64,000 nucleotides of DNA from contig CALKJD010000034.1 of NCBI GenBank assembly GCA_937995755.1, positions 1 to 64,000 on the forward strand. Direction: 5' to 3'. The position numbers were made by a program, and so were the translations under genes. Of this stretch, positions 54,262-62,109 are shown piece after piece; within the stretch, counting starts at the first letter, position 1, and each line of letters opens with the position of its first letter. This DNA is from an uncultured Saprospiraceae bacterium (GTDB lineage Bacteria > Bacteroidota > Bacteroidia > Chitinophagales > Saprospiraceae). The notes beneath the pieces are model-generated. The model saw only the letters and a program-made list of their open reading frames with translations. It had not been told where the DNA came from and searched no databases.

Positions 54262-54297
54262 AAAGCCATCAGTGATATTTCACTGATGGCTTTTTTT
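54262..54297 (+). terminator. Intrinsic terminator after mscL
   Basis: 13-bp perfect stem (AAAGCCATCAGTG and complement), 6-base loop, then seven T. Confidence 0.9.
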
Positions 54298-54340
54298 GTT
54301 TGGTATATCAAGAAATATTGATTTAAGCATTAAAAAAAAA

Positions 54341-54583
54341 GGCATATTACTTTGCAAGCCACTGCTTTGGCAATACGCTGTCGCCCTTTCCTTCGGAAAA
54401 TGAAAATAGAGAAAAAAGGCATATTGCTACGCGTGTTTGCTTCGCAAGCCACTGCTTTGGCAATACACTGTCGCCCTTTCTTCGGAAAATGAGAATAAAG
54501 AAAAAAAGGCATATTGCTACGCGTGTTTGCTTCGCAAGCCACTGCTTTCGCAATACACTGTCGCCCTTTCCGAAGGAAAGGGC
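54341..54583. repeat. 90-bp tandem repeat, three copies
   Basis: Copies begin with GGCATATT at 54341, 54418 and 54508; the second is exactly 90 bp, the first lacks about 13 bases, the third ends in a GCCCTTTCC-GAA-GGAAAGGGC hairpin (54563-54583). Shared blocks are GCAAGCCACTGCTTTGGCAA, TACACTGTCGCCCTTTC and TTCGGAAAATG. Non-coding: open frames run only because of the repeat. The block TGTTTGCTTCGCAAGCCAC also resembles 4513-4532. Confidence 0.85.
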
Positions 54584-54683
54584 TTAGTTAAAAATCCCTT
54601 AAAACACAATAAAGCTGTTACTATGTCTTTCTAGGCAACGCTCTTACTTAAATCAATTGTAAGAACCTTAAAATCTCAGCTTT

Positions 54684-55874
54684 ATGAAAAAGATAATATA
54701 CATACTCAGCGTAATCCTTCTCGCTAGCTCTTGTAAGAATATTGAGAAGATGGTGGAACAAGGGAAATACGATGAAGCCATCGAATATGCGGCTAAGAAA
54801 CTTCACGGAGAGAAAAACAAGAAGACGAAATACGTTGAAGCATTAGAGGAGGCATATCACAAGGTGACAGATCAAGATATGGAGAAAGTTAAATTTTTGG
54901 CGGCAAGTGGTTATGCTAATAAATATGACCGCATGTATGATATTTTTCTCAAAATTGAAAATAGACAAAGTAGTATTACACCATTTTTACCGCTGATAAG
55001 TGAAGATGGATATGTTGCACATTTTAAGTTCGTACGTACTCATGAGAAGCTTAGTGAGATGGCTGATTTAGCTGCAGAAGCGCATTATAAATCAGCAGTA
55101 GTGGCTTTAGCTGATTATGATAAGTATGAGGATAAAACAATGGCTCGTGACGCATATCAGTATTTAGAGAATATAGAGAGATATAGATCTAACTATAAAG
55201 ATACTAAAGAGCTAAGTAGAGCAGCGCGAAGTAAAGGAACTACACATGTAGCGGTAAGTGTCACTACTGGAAGCTTTGTATATGCTGGAGATATATCTAA
55301 GTATATTCTGTCAAGCTTCGATATTGAACGGTTGAATAGTTTTTGGACTGTGTATGATGATGCGCGTAATTTTGATGTCGCGGCTGACTATCATGTGATC
55401 GTACGAGTAGAAGATATTGTACTTGGTATCGAACGTGAGCGAGTGGATCACTTCCATGAAAAAGCTACAATAGAAGTAGGTAGAAAAAACGTAGTGAGTG
55501 ATAATGGTAAAGTGAAAATAGATTCTCTAGGCAATGTTATTACCATTCCTATCCATAAAGATGTGTATGCTGAAGTTACGGATGTGAAGAGGGAGAAAAC
55601 AGCTAGAATGTTTTCTGAAGTAATCATCAAAGATGAAAAGAGAAATCGAGTAAAGAGGAATATACCCATTACCGTAGACGAAGTGTTCAACGACTATATG
55701 TGTACTTTTACGGGTGATAAAAGGGCCTTGCCAGCAAACTCTGTTAAGAGACTGGATACGCACCTAGCTCCATTTCCACATGATATTGAGATGGTAGAGA
55801 ATATGAGTTACCAGCTAAGAGATGAAGTATACAGTAAAATAGAACGTGAGATGAGTGATATCATCAGAGCATAG
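54684..55874 (+). CDS. Lipoprotein with TPR-like N-terminus
   Basis: 396 residues; lipobox LASSC (Cys17). Residues 20-170 are helical and repeat-like (MVEQGKYDEAIEYAAKKLHG, YEDKTMARDAYQYLENIERY), the rest is beta-rich (VAADYHVIVRVEDIVLGIER, YAEVTDVKREKTARMFSEVI). It resembles conserved envelope lipoproteins of Bacteroidota without known function. Single gene with its own terminator. Confidence 0.75.
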   Translation: MKKIIYILSVILLASSCKNIEKMVEQGKYDEAIEYAAKKLHGEKNKKTKYVEALEEAYHKVTDQDMEKVKFLAASGYANKYDRMYDIFLKIENRQSSITPFLPLISEDGYVAHFKFVRTHEKLSEMADLAAEAHYKSAVVALADYDKYEDKTMARDAYQYLENIERYRSNYKDTKELSRAARSKGTTHVAVSVTTGSFVYAGDISKYILSSFDIERLNSFWTVYDDARNFDVAADYHVIVRVEDIVLGIERERVDHFHEKATIEVGRKNVVSDNGKVKIDSLGNVITIPIHKDVYAEVTDVKREKTARMFSEVIIKDEKRNRVKRNIPITVDEVFNDYMCTFTGDKRALPANSVKRLDTHLAPFPHDIEMVENMSYQLRDEVYSKIEREMSDIIRA

Positions 55875-55886
55875 AATATAGTAAAC

Positions 55887-55920
55887 AAGCGGACTAGACA
55901 TATCTAGTCCGCTTTCTTTT
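55887..55920 (+). terminator. Intrinsic terminator
   Basis: 12-bp perfect stem (AAGCGGACTAGA and complement) with a 4-base loop, then TCTTTT. Confidence 0.88.
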
Positions 55921-56081
55921 GTCAAAGTAATGATACAATCATTGAAATAATTACATTTGCAGCCGCATAAACCATTTTATTGCAAATGGTCACTACATAT
56001 GCATTTTGAATTATGTAAGACGTTAAATGACTACATTATTAAGAACAAGACGTTTATAATAATATACAAGCAAAATAGAAT

Positions 56082-56483
56082 ATGAATCTTTCAAATGTAC
56101 TAGCCGTAAGTGGCCTTCCAGGATTATACGAATTAGCATCTAACAGACCTAATGGTCTACTGGTTACGCCTATAGAGGGCGGTAAAAGCAAATTCTGTTC
56201 ATCTCGTAAGCATCAATTTACTCCATTGGAGACTGTTGCAATTTACACTTGGTCTGATACTACAGAGCTAAAGAATGTATTTAAGTCCATGACAGAGAAG
56301 ATCCAAGAAGTACCGCTTCCTGATCTTAAAGGTGGTAAAGAAGTTCTTAATGCTTACTTCGAACAGATCCTTCCTGAGTTTGACAGAGAAAGAGTATATC
56401 CAAACGATATCAAGAAAGTAATCAAGTGGTATGTAGCTCTAGAAGCTCAAGGATACTTAAGTGCTACTGACGAAGAAGAGTAG
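56082..56483 (+). CDS. DUF5606 family protein
   Basis: 133 residues, cytoplasmic. The start MNLSNVLAVSGLPGLYELAS and RPNGLLVTPIEGGKSKFCSSRKHQFTPLE are the pattern of DUF5606, a family widespread in Bacteroidota with no established function. The C-terminal part (VYPNDIKKVIKWYVALEAQG) is helical. Single gene, separated by 200 bases from its upstream neighbour. Confidence 0.88.
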   Translation: MNLSNVLAVSGLPGLYELASNRPNGLLVTPIEGGKSKFCSSRKHQFTPLETVAIYTWSDTTELKNVFKSMTEKIQEVPLPDLKGGKEVLNAYFEQILPEFDRERVYPNDIKKVIKWYVALEAQGYLSATDEEE

Positions 56484-56487
56484 ATAA

Positions 56488-56874
56488 CTAGCGTATTGAG
56501 GCTTTTATTTCAATTAGAGCTAATGGAAACACTATTAGTTTTTCGATGATGAAATATGCTAAACCTAATTTACTCAACTGCGGAAAGTAGTAAAATACTA
56601 AGCCAAGTGACACGGCGCAATAGATTATATTTATCATTCCTATCAATCTAAGGTATTGGTGCCATCGATTTGGACTTGCTTTGTAACATGCCAAAGAATA
56701 CGTTGCAAATAAGCATGCAGCAATTGCCAAATATTGTAATATATGCAATGGCATACCTATAAGATGATTTAGTGATGGGAGTACTAACCCTAGCATGATA
56801 GCTGAAATTACAGCTCCTATCCCATCAATTAGAAATAGGGCTTTGGAGTTAAGGTTTTGGTTTATTATTCCCAT
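56488..56874 (-). CDS. Small membrane protein, four predicted helices
   Basis: 128 residues with hydrophobic segments at about 10-30, 42-62, 75-97 and 102-122. No named family. It overlaps the preceding propeller lipoprotein gene by 10 bases on the same strand, so co-translation is likely. Function unknown. Confidence 0.65.
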   Translation of the reverse strand: MGIINQNLNSKALFLIDGIGAVISAIMLGLVLPSLNHLIGMPLHILQYLAIAACLFATYSLACYKASPNRWHQYLRLIGMINIIYCAVSLGLVFYYFPQLSKLGLAYFIIEKLIVFPLALIEIKASIR

Positions 56875-57923
56875 GGTCCATCTTTGGTTACATTGACAAA
56901 ACTATCTCCATATAAGCGATAGAGCCCTCCACCTCCTCCAGTCCAAAATCTCCCTTTCGAATCTTCATAGATGGTTTGAACAGCTTTCACACCTAGACCT
57001 TGATCTTCAGCGAAATTGGTTAGCGTTTCTCCTCCATCATATTTGTATAATCCGTAGCCTTCAGAGCTAAACCATATGTGGCCATTAGTAGCTTCATAGA
57101 CTATGATAGATTCATTATTTTCTATTCCGTTTGTAGTGTCGTAAGTGACAAAAGCATTGCCGTCATACCTACATACTCCACCATATCTCGTAGATATCCA
57201 GATATTCCCTTTTCTATCTTGTATTATATTGTCAATGTCATTGTCGCATAATCCATTTTCTGTATTGAGAAACGTGACATTCTTTCCATCATACTTCGCT
57301 ACACCTAGGCCACTTGTAGCCATCCATAGTTCATCGTTAATTTCGATAAAATCACGAACACATTGATTAGAAAACCTTCCATCATGAGCGTTAGATTCAT
57401 TTCCAGGTAAATTAAAATCTACAAATTTATCACCTGACAATATGGAAACTCCTTCTATGCTACTGGCCCATATTTGTCCTTTGCTATCTTCGTAGACGCT
57501 CCACATCCATTCTCCTCTCAGTCCGTCTTTTACAGTATAATTGGTAAATGATTTTCCATCATATACTGATATGCCACCATAAGTAGTTAACCATATTCGA
57601 CCATCTTTGGATTGCATAACATCAGTCACTTGAGATCCACTGAGACCATTGGTTGGATTGAAATATTTTACTGTATTACCATCGTACCTAGCTACTCCAT
57701 ATCCATTAGTGCCCATCCATAGATTACCATTCTTATCTTCAAATATATTGCGTACATATTCGGCGATTTGTGCTGATGGATCTGGATTGATAAATGGGAT
57801 AATGGAAGTTGTATGTGTACTATTTGGCTTAGCTCTGCTTTCGTCTTGAGTCTTGCATGATAGTGTAGTAATTGCCAAAAGTATTACTAGTGCAATGTAG
57901 TTTTGGCGTGAGTACTTTTTCAT
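56865..57923 (-). CDS. Free-standing two-component propeller lipoprotein
   Basis: 352 residues; lipobox TTLSC (Cys23). The whole mature protein is propeller repeats of the regulator type (FEDKNGNLWMGTNGYGVARYDG, MQSKDGRIWLTTYGGISVYDG, YEDSKGQIWASSIEGVSILSG) and stops there: no kinase, no membrane helix. It therefore resembles the sensor half of a hybrid kinase anchored as a lipoprotein. It is paired by overlap with a four-helix membrane protein. Confidence 0.85.
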   Translation of the reverse strand: MKKYSRQNYIALVILLAITTLSCKTQDESRAKPNSTHTTSIIPFINPDPSAQIAEYVRNIFEDKNGNLWMGTNGYGVARYDGNTVKYFNPTNGLSGSQVTDVMQSKDGRIWLTTYGGISVYDGKSFTNYTVKDGLRGEWMWSVYEDSKGQIWASSIEGVSILSGDKFVDFNLPGNESNAHDGRFSNQCVRDFIEINDELWMATSGLGVAKYDGKNVTFLNTENGLCDNDIDNIIQDRKGNIWISTRYGGVCRYDGNAFVTYDTTNGIENNESIIVYEATNGHIWFSSEGYGLYKYDGGETLTNFAEDQGLGVKAVQTIYEDSKGRFWTGGGGGLYRLYGDSFVNVTKDGPWE

Positions 57924-58102
57924 TGGATGTAATTTAATAATTATTAATTTCAGCGGAGTGGTTTTGTATTTTCAATGTATGTACAGTTTACCCGATAGCG
58001 GTTTTTGAATTGTAAATACTTGTAAACAAGCAGTAAAAATTATGTAGTAGGCTATGGGGTGGAGTCAGCAATGTATATAATAGGTATGTGTGGTTTAGTA
58101 TC

Positions 58103-58141
58103 ATAAAAAAAGCTCTCCCCAACATTGTCGAGAAGAGCTTT
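58103..58141 (-). terminator. Terminator after asnS
   Basis: On the minus strand AAAGCTCTTCTC pairs with GGGGAGAGCTTT and is followed by TTTT. It lies 54 bases beyond the asnS stop. Confidence 0.8.
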
Positions 58142-58194
58142 AATATGTTACCCAATTAGAAAAAAATTGGTGTTAAGTTCAATCTTTAGGTGCA

Positions 58195-59631
58195 CTAAAA
58201 TTCTGCACTGCCAGGATACCTTGGGAAAGGGATGACATCACGAATGTTAGCCATTCCTGTTACGAATTGTACTAGTCTTTCGAAGCCCAGTCCATATCCT
58301 GCATGTGGTACAGTTCCAAAGATTCTAGTATCTAAAAACCACTGCATCTCATCTTGAGGGATTCCCATCTCATCCATACGTTGAGTCAGTTTGTCTAGGC
58401 GCTCTTCACGCGCAGAGCCTCCAATAATCTCACCGATACCTGGGAATAATATATCCATGGCGCCTACAGTCTTGCCATCATCATTTTGTCTCATATAGAA
58501 AGACTTGATGTCCTTAGGGTAGTCAGTTAGGATTACTGGCTTCTTGAAATGCTTTTCTACTAAAAATCTTTCATGTTCCGATTGTAGATCTGCTCCCCAT
58601 TCGTCTAATACGAATTGGAATTTTTTCTTCTTATTCGGTTTACTGTTTCTGAGTATCTGGAATGCCTCAGTATAAGTTAATCTTTCAAATGTATTGTCAA
58701 CACAGAACTTCAGTTTCTCTCTGAGATCCATAGGTTGTCTCTCAGCTGTTGGTTTGCTTTTATCTTCCTGTACGATTCTATTTTCGAGAAACTGTAGATC
58801 ATCGTCACACTTCTCCATTACATAACTGATAACATACTTAAGCATCTCCTCTGCGAGATCCATATTGTCATTTAGATCAGCGAATGCTACCTCAGGTTCT
58901 ATCATCCAAAACTCCGCAAGGTGACGGCTTGTATTACTATTCTCTGCTCGGAATGTAGGGCCAAATGTATACACTTGACTCAATCCGAGAGCGGCTAATT
59001 CAGCTTGAAGTTGACCAGATACAGTAAGATTAGTAGCCTTACCAAAGAAGTCTTGCTTATAATCCACTTTGCCATCTTCACCAACAGGGATATTATCCAT
59101 ATCGAGAGTAGTCACTTGAAACATCTCACCTGCACCTTCAGCATCACTACCTGTAATGATAGGACTGTGTACATTGTAGAATCCTTTGTCATTAAAAAAT
59201 TGGTGGATCGCAAATGTAATCGCATGACGAATACGGAATACAGCACTAAATGTATTAGTACGAACTCTTAAGTGTGCGTTTTCTCTAAGGAACTCTAATG
59301 AGTGCTTCTTAGGCTGAATTGGATATTTGTCTGCATCGCAATCGCCCAATACCTCTAATGATTCTGCCACAAGCTCTACAGATTGTCCTTTACCTTGAGA
59401 CTCTATGATCTTCCCAGTAGCTTTTATAGCAGCTCCCACAGTAAATCTCTTAAGTAGCGCAGGATCTTCATTTTCTTGGTCTACGACTACTTGTAATGTC
59501 TTTATCGTCGATCCGTCATTTAATGCAATGAATCTATCATTACGAAACGAACGGATCCATCCCATTACGGTTACTTCTCTGTCTAGTTGATCACTTTGGA
59601 TCAGATCTGCAATTTTCTCTCTTTTCTGCAT
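58195..59631 (-). CDS. asnS: Asparaginyl-tRNA synthetase
   Basis: 478 residues. N-terminal OB-fold anticodon-binding domain ([22 protein letters not shown]), class II motif 2 [21 protein letters not shown] and motif 3 [15 protein letters not shown]. Motif 2 with Asn-binding residues and the typical insertion distinguish it from AspS. It charges tRNA-Asn. Single gene with a terminator downstream. Confidence 0.97.
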   Translation of the reverse strand: MQKREKIADLIQSDQLDREVTVMGWIRSFRNDRFIALNDGSTIKTLQVVVDQENEDPALLKRFTVGAAIKATGKIIESQGKGQSVELVAESLEVLGDCDADKYPIQPKKHSLEFLRENAHLRVRTNTFSAVFRIRHAITFAIHQFFNDKGFYNVHSPIITGSDAEGAGEMFQVTTLDMDNIPVGEDGKVDYKQDFFGKATNLTVSGQLQAELAALGLSQVYTFGPTFRAENSNTSRHLAEFWMIEPEVAFADLNDNMDLAEEMLKYVISYVMEKCDDDLQFLENRIVQEDKSKPTAERQPMDLREKLKFCVDNTFERLTYTEAFQILRNSKPNKKKKFQFVLDEWGADLQSEHERFLVEKHFKKPVILTDYPKDIKSFYMRQNDDGKTVGAMDILFPGIGEIIGGSAREERLDKLTQRMDEMGIPQDEMQWFLDTRIFGTVPHAGYGLGFERLVQFVTGMANIRDVIPFPRYPGSAEF

Positions 59632-59659
59632 AGCTTATCTGTTGATATATAATAGGCGG

Positions 59660-59667
59660 CAAATGTA
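59660..59667 (-). promoter_or_regulatory. Candidate -7 box (TACATTTG) for asnS
   Basis: Exact TAnnTTTG on the minus strand, 29 bases before the asnS start. Confidence 0.35.
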
Positions 59668-59711
59668 ATACTTGATTTCGAATTGATTCACCTCTTAGGT
59701 ATATGATGTTA

Positions 59712-60548
59712 TTATAAAAACTCTCCTACAATACGATATACTTCTTTTCCTCGTAATGTATGGCCTAAGCCTTTGACGGTCTTAAGCTCACTACCATCAA
59801 ACCATTCGTGGATGCGCTCCGAATCTGATATGGGTACCACAGGGTCTAATTCATCGTGTACGATCAGTACTTCACAGCTGAGTTCTTTTTCAAAGTCTCT
59901 AAAATTGAATTCTTTAAACTGCATGTTGAAAAAGGATTCGAAGTACTCATCCATGGCTAGTCGCGTCTTCTGACGTAGAGAAAGTAACTCATGGTATCTA
60001 TCTATATGCCAACTAAGATCTGCTACTGGGCTCAATAACACTAGTTTTTCTAGTCGACTATACATCTTCTTTTGTAATAGATGTGCTAGTGATAATGCTC
60101 CGAGTGAATGTGCGACGATCCGTGTAGGTTCAAAGGTTTTGAGTGCCACATCGATCATGTTAGCAAAGTGAAGTAGATTGAAATGGTCCCCCTCCGAGCC
60201 ACCATGATAGGGCGCATCTAATGCTACGAATCTATGATTTTCTCTACCTAGATGGTCTATCATATCGTACCATCGATAGCTGTTGCTGTCCCAGCCATGT
60301 ATGAGTAGGGTAGTATCACCTGTGCCACCCCAGTCGTAAAGTTTGACATTGAGGTTGTCCACAGACTTTCGCGTACCTGTTTTTTCAGGTGCTACATTGG
60401 GCAGTTCTTTCGGTATGATACGGCCTTGCATAGGATGTATCAATACGTCGATACTTCCTTTCCCAGCTTTTTTAGTAGAAAACATGTTGATCAACCGATA
60501 CTTTGCAGATAGCAGTCTTATTATTGTTCTTTCTTTCCAAGTATCCAT
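59712..60548 (-). CDS. Alpha/beta-hydrolase
   Basis: 278 residues. The oxyanion region LLIHGWDSNSYRWYD, nucleophile elbow AHSLGAL (Ser), acid-bearing VLIVHDELDPVVPIS and final GLGHTLRG (His) make a complete catalytic triad. No signal peptide, so cytoplasmic. Esterase or similar; substrate not readable. Single gene divergent from the M23 gene. Confidence 0.87.
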   Translation of the reverse strand: MDTWKERTIIRLLSAKYRLINMFSTKKAGKGSIDVLIHPMQGRIIPKELPNVAPEKTGTRKSVDNLNVKLYDWGGTGDTTLLIHGWDSNSYRWYDMIDHLGRENHRFVALDAPYHGGSEGDHFNLLHFANMIDVALKTFEPTRIVAHSLGALSLAHLLQKKMYSRLEKLVLLSPVADLSWHIDRYHELLSLRQKTRLAMDEYFESFFNMQFKEFNFRDFEKELSCEVLIVHDELDPVVPISDSERIHEWFDGSELKTVKGLGHTLRGKEVYRIVGEFL

Positions 60549-60599
60549 ATAGAGGGATGCCTAATTATTTTCAATTATTTCAATCGTAAAAGCTAAGGT

Positions 60600-61229
60600 A
60601 TGAAGTTCTTTCCGATAATGGGTGATGCTTACAAGGTAGATGATTATGCACCTCTTGATCTTTCTGTGAATTCATCCAATTATTATGAAGAAAGTAAGGT
60701 CAATCAATTATCTCTAAAGGCTTTCGTCGAGAATGTCAAAATTGAATCTAAAGCGAAGCTATTATATGGCGGATATCTAGAGCATCGTGCAATATATACC
60801 TCAGAGCATTTTACGGGTGAGTCTAGAGATTTTCACCTTGGTATAGATGTGTGGGCTGCAGCTGGCACTCCATTATATGCACCTTGTGATATGGTACTCC
60901 ATAGTATGGCATACAATGCAGCAGAGTTGGATTATGGATATACACTCATTTATCATTTACAAGATTTGGATTGCCACTTACTCCTAGGGCACTTGAGTAA
61001 ATCATCATTGGATGGCAAAATAGTAGGAATGAAAGTCAAGGCCCAATCTCAATTAGCGACCTTAGGTGATCCATCCGAAAACGGTGGTTGGGAACCACAT
61101 GTGCATATCCAATTGATCAAAGACATGGGAGAAATGAAAGGAGATTATCCAGGCGTTTGTACGCAATCCGATTTAGATTATTATCGATCTAATTGTCCGA
61201 ATCCGATTGGTTTGATATTGAAAGAGTAG
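60600..61229 (+). CDS. M23 (LytM-like) peptidase without signal peptide
   Basis: 209 residues. M23 zinc residues are visible: FHLGIDVWA (HxxxD, with AAGTPLYAPCDMVL), LLLGHLS, and EPHVHIQL (HxH). These enzymes cut peptide bridges in peptidoglycan, but here the start MKFFPIMGDAYKVDDYAP carries no signal peptide, transmembrane segment or lipobox, so it would stay in the cytoplasm unless exported otherwise. Similar cytoplasmic-looking M23 proteins are known in Bacteroidota. Confidence 0.82.
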   Translation: MKFFPIMGDAYKVDDYAPLDLSVNSSNYYEESKVNQLSLKAFVENVKIESKAKLLYGGYLEHRAIYTSEHFTGESRDFHLGIDVWAAAGTPLYAPCDMVLHSMAYNAAELDYGYTLIYHLQDLDCHLLLGHLSKSSLDGKIVGMKVKAQSQLATLGDPSENGGWEPHVHIQLIKDMGEMKGDYPGVCTQSDLDYYRSNCPNPIGLILKE

Positions 61230-61258
61230 AATAAGTAAAATATTTAATTAGAGTAAAA

Positions 61259-61289
61259 TTTCCGTTCAGTTCATGGATTGTTAGATTTG
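61259..61289 (+). promoter_or_regulatory. Bacteroidota-type promoter (TTTC-N19-TAGATTTG)
   Basis: TTTC (61259-61262), 19 bases, TAGATTTG (61282-61289): one mismatch in the -33 element and an exact -7 box. The ATG follows 39 bases later. Confidence 0.55.
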
Positions 61290-61327
61290 TGTAAAGCTGT
61301 GTAACATAAATTATTTAAAAATAGAAC

Positions 61328-62017
61328 ATGAATTATAATTTTGGAGTTTGTTTGTTATTGATAGCATTGCTAAGCTCATGTAATAAAGAGGATGTGTGTC
61401 CAAGCTCAACTCTTTTAGGGCAGTTAGACTGGTCTCGAGATACTGAAGATTGGTTTCCTGCTGAATATTTTCAACAACCTCCTCCCTTAGTTTTCATGAA
61501 TATTGCTGGTGAGTTGAAATCTTTTGACTTAGATGCCTTGGGAGGGAATGAAGGTTCAGTCCGTGGATTTACAATGGAATGTGAGAATGGTATTGATTCA
61601 ACAGAAGTCTCTTATTCGGAAAAATATTATTATGGAGTATACAAGTCTCAAGATTCTGTTATTATCTCTTATGAAATGGGTGTCCGAAATGAAGTGTTCA
61701 CCGCTAGTCAATTGCATGAAGCAGATTTTTATGAGTGGATAAATATCGGTATGTGGGAAGAAATTGGTACTCATATATTTATTAATGGTAGAATAAATAT
61801 TGTAACTGATTTAAGGAATTCAGAACTAGATGAAATCGAAATTGAGCCAAATGTTTTTGTGTTTGATTCTGTTTGGACTATAGAAGGTGAACAGTTTTAT
61901 GATTTGTATAGTGTTAGAGAAATTGATAATCAAAAATTCAATTTTCATTTTCAGAAAGGAAAAGGAATAATAGCTTTTAGAGATAGATCAAGTATGTTGT
62001 GGAAATTAGTTGACTAA
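61328..62017 (+). CDS. Lipoprotein, unknown function
   Basis: 229 residues; lipobox LSSC (Cys18). Beta-rich mature part (EEIGTHIFINGRINIVTDLRN, FDSVWTIEGEQFYDLYSV); no domain recognised. Single gene with a near-consensus promoter, convergent with the acyl-CoA dehydrogenase gene. Confidence 0.7.
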   Translation: MNYNFGVCLLLIALLSSCNKEDVCPSSTLLGQLDWSRDTEDWFPAEYFQQPPPLVFMNIAGELKSFDLDALGGNEGSVRGFTMECENGIDSTEVSYSEKYYYGVYKSQDSVIISYEMGVRNEVFTASQLHEADFYEWINIGMWEEIGTHIFINGRINIVTDLRNSELDEIEIEPNVFVFDSVWTIEGEQFYDLYSVREIDNQKFNFHFQKGKGIIAFRDRSSMLWKLVD

Positions 62018-62109
62018 TCATAATCTCTCTAAATCTAATAATCCATCAATCTTTTTCCGCTATCGGCCTAATAGAATTTATAATCAATAATCTATCAATC
62101 AATAATCTT

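Noticed and set aside
54330..54634. Several 65-70-codon frames in the mscL downstream region
   Set aside because: They arise in different frames from the 90-bp tandem repeat and give repeated products; no start context or conservation is visible.
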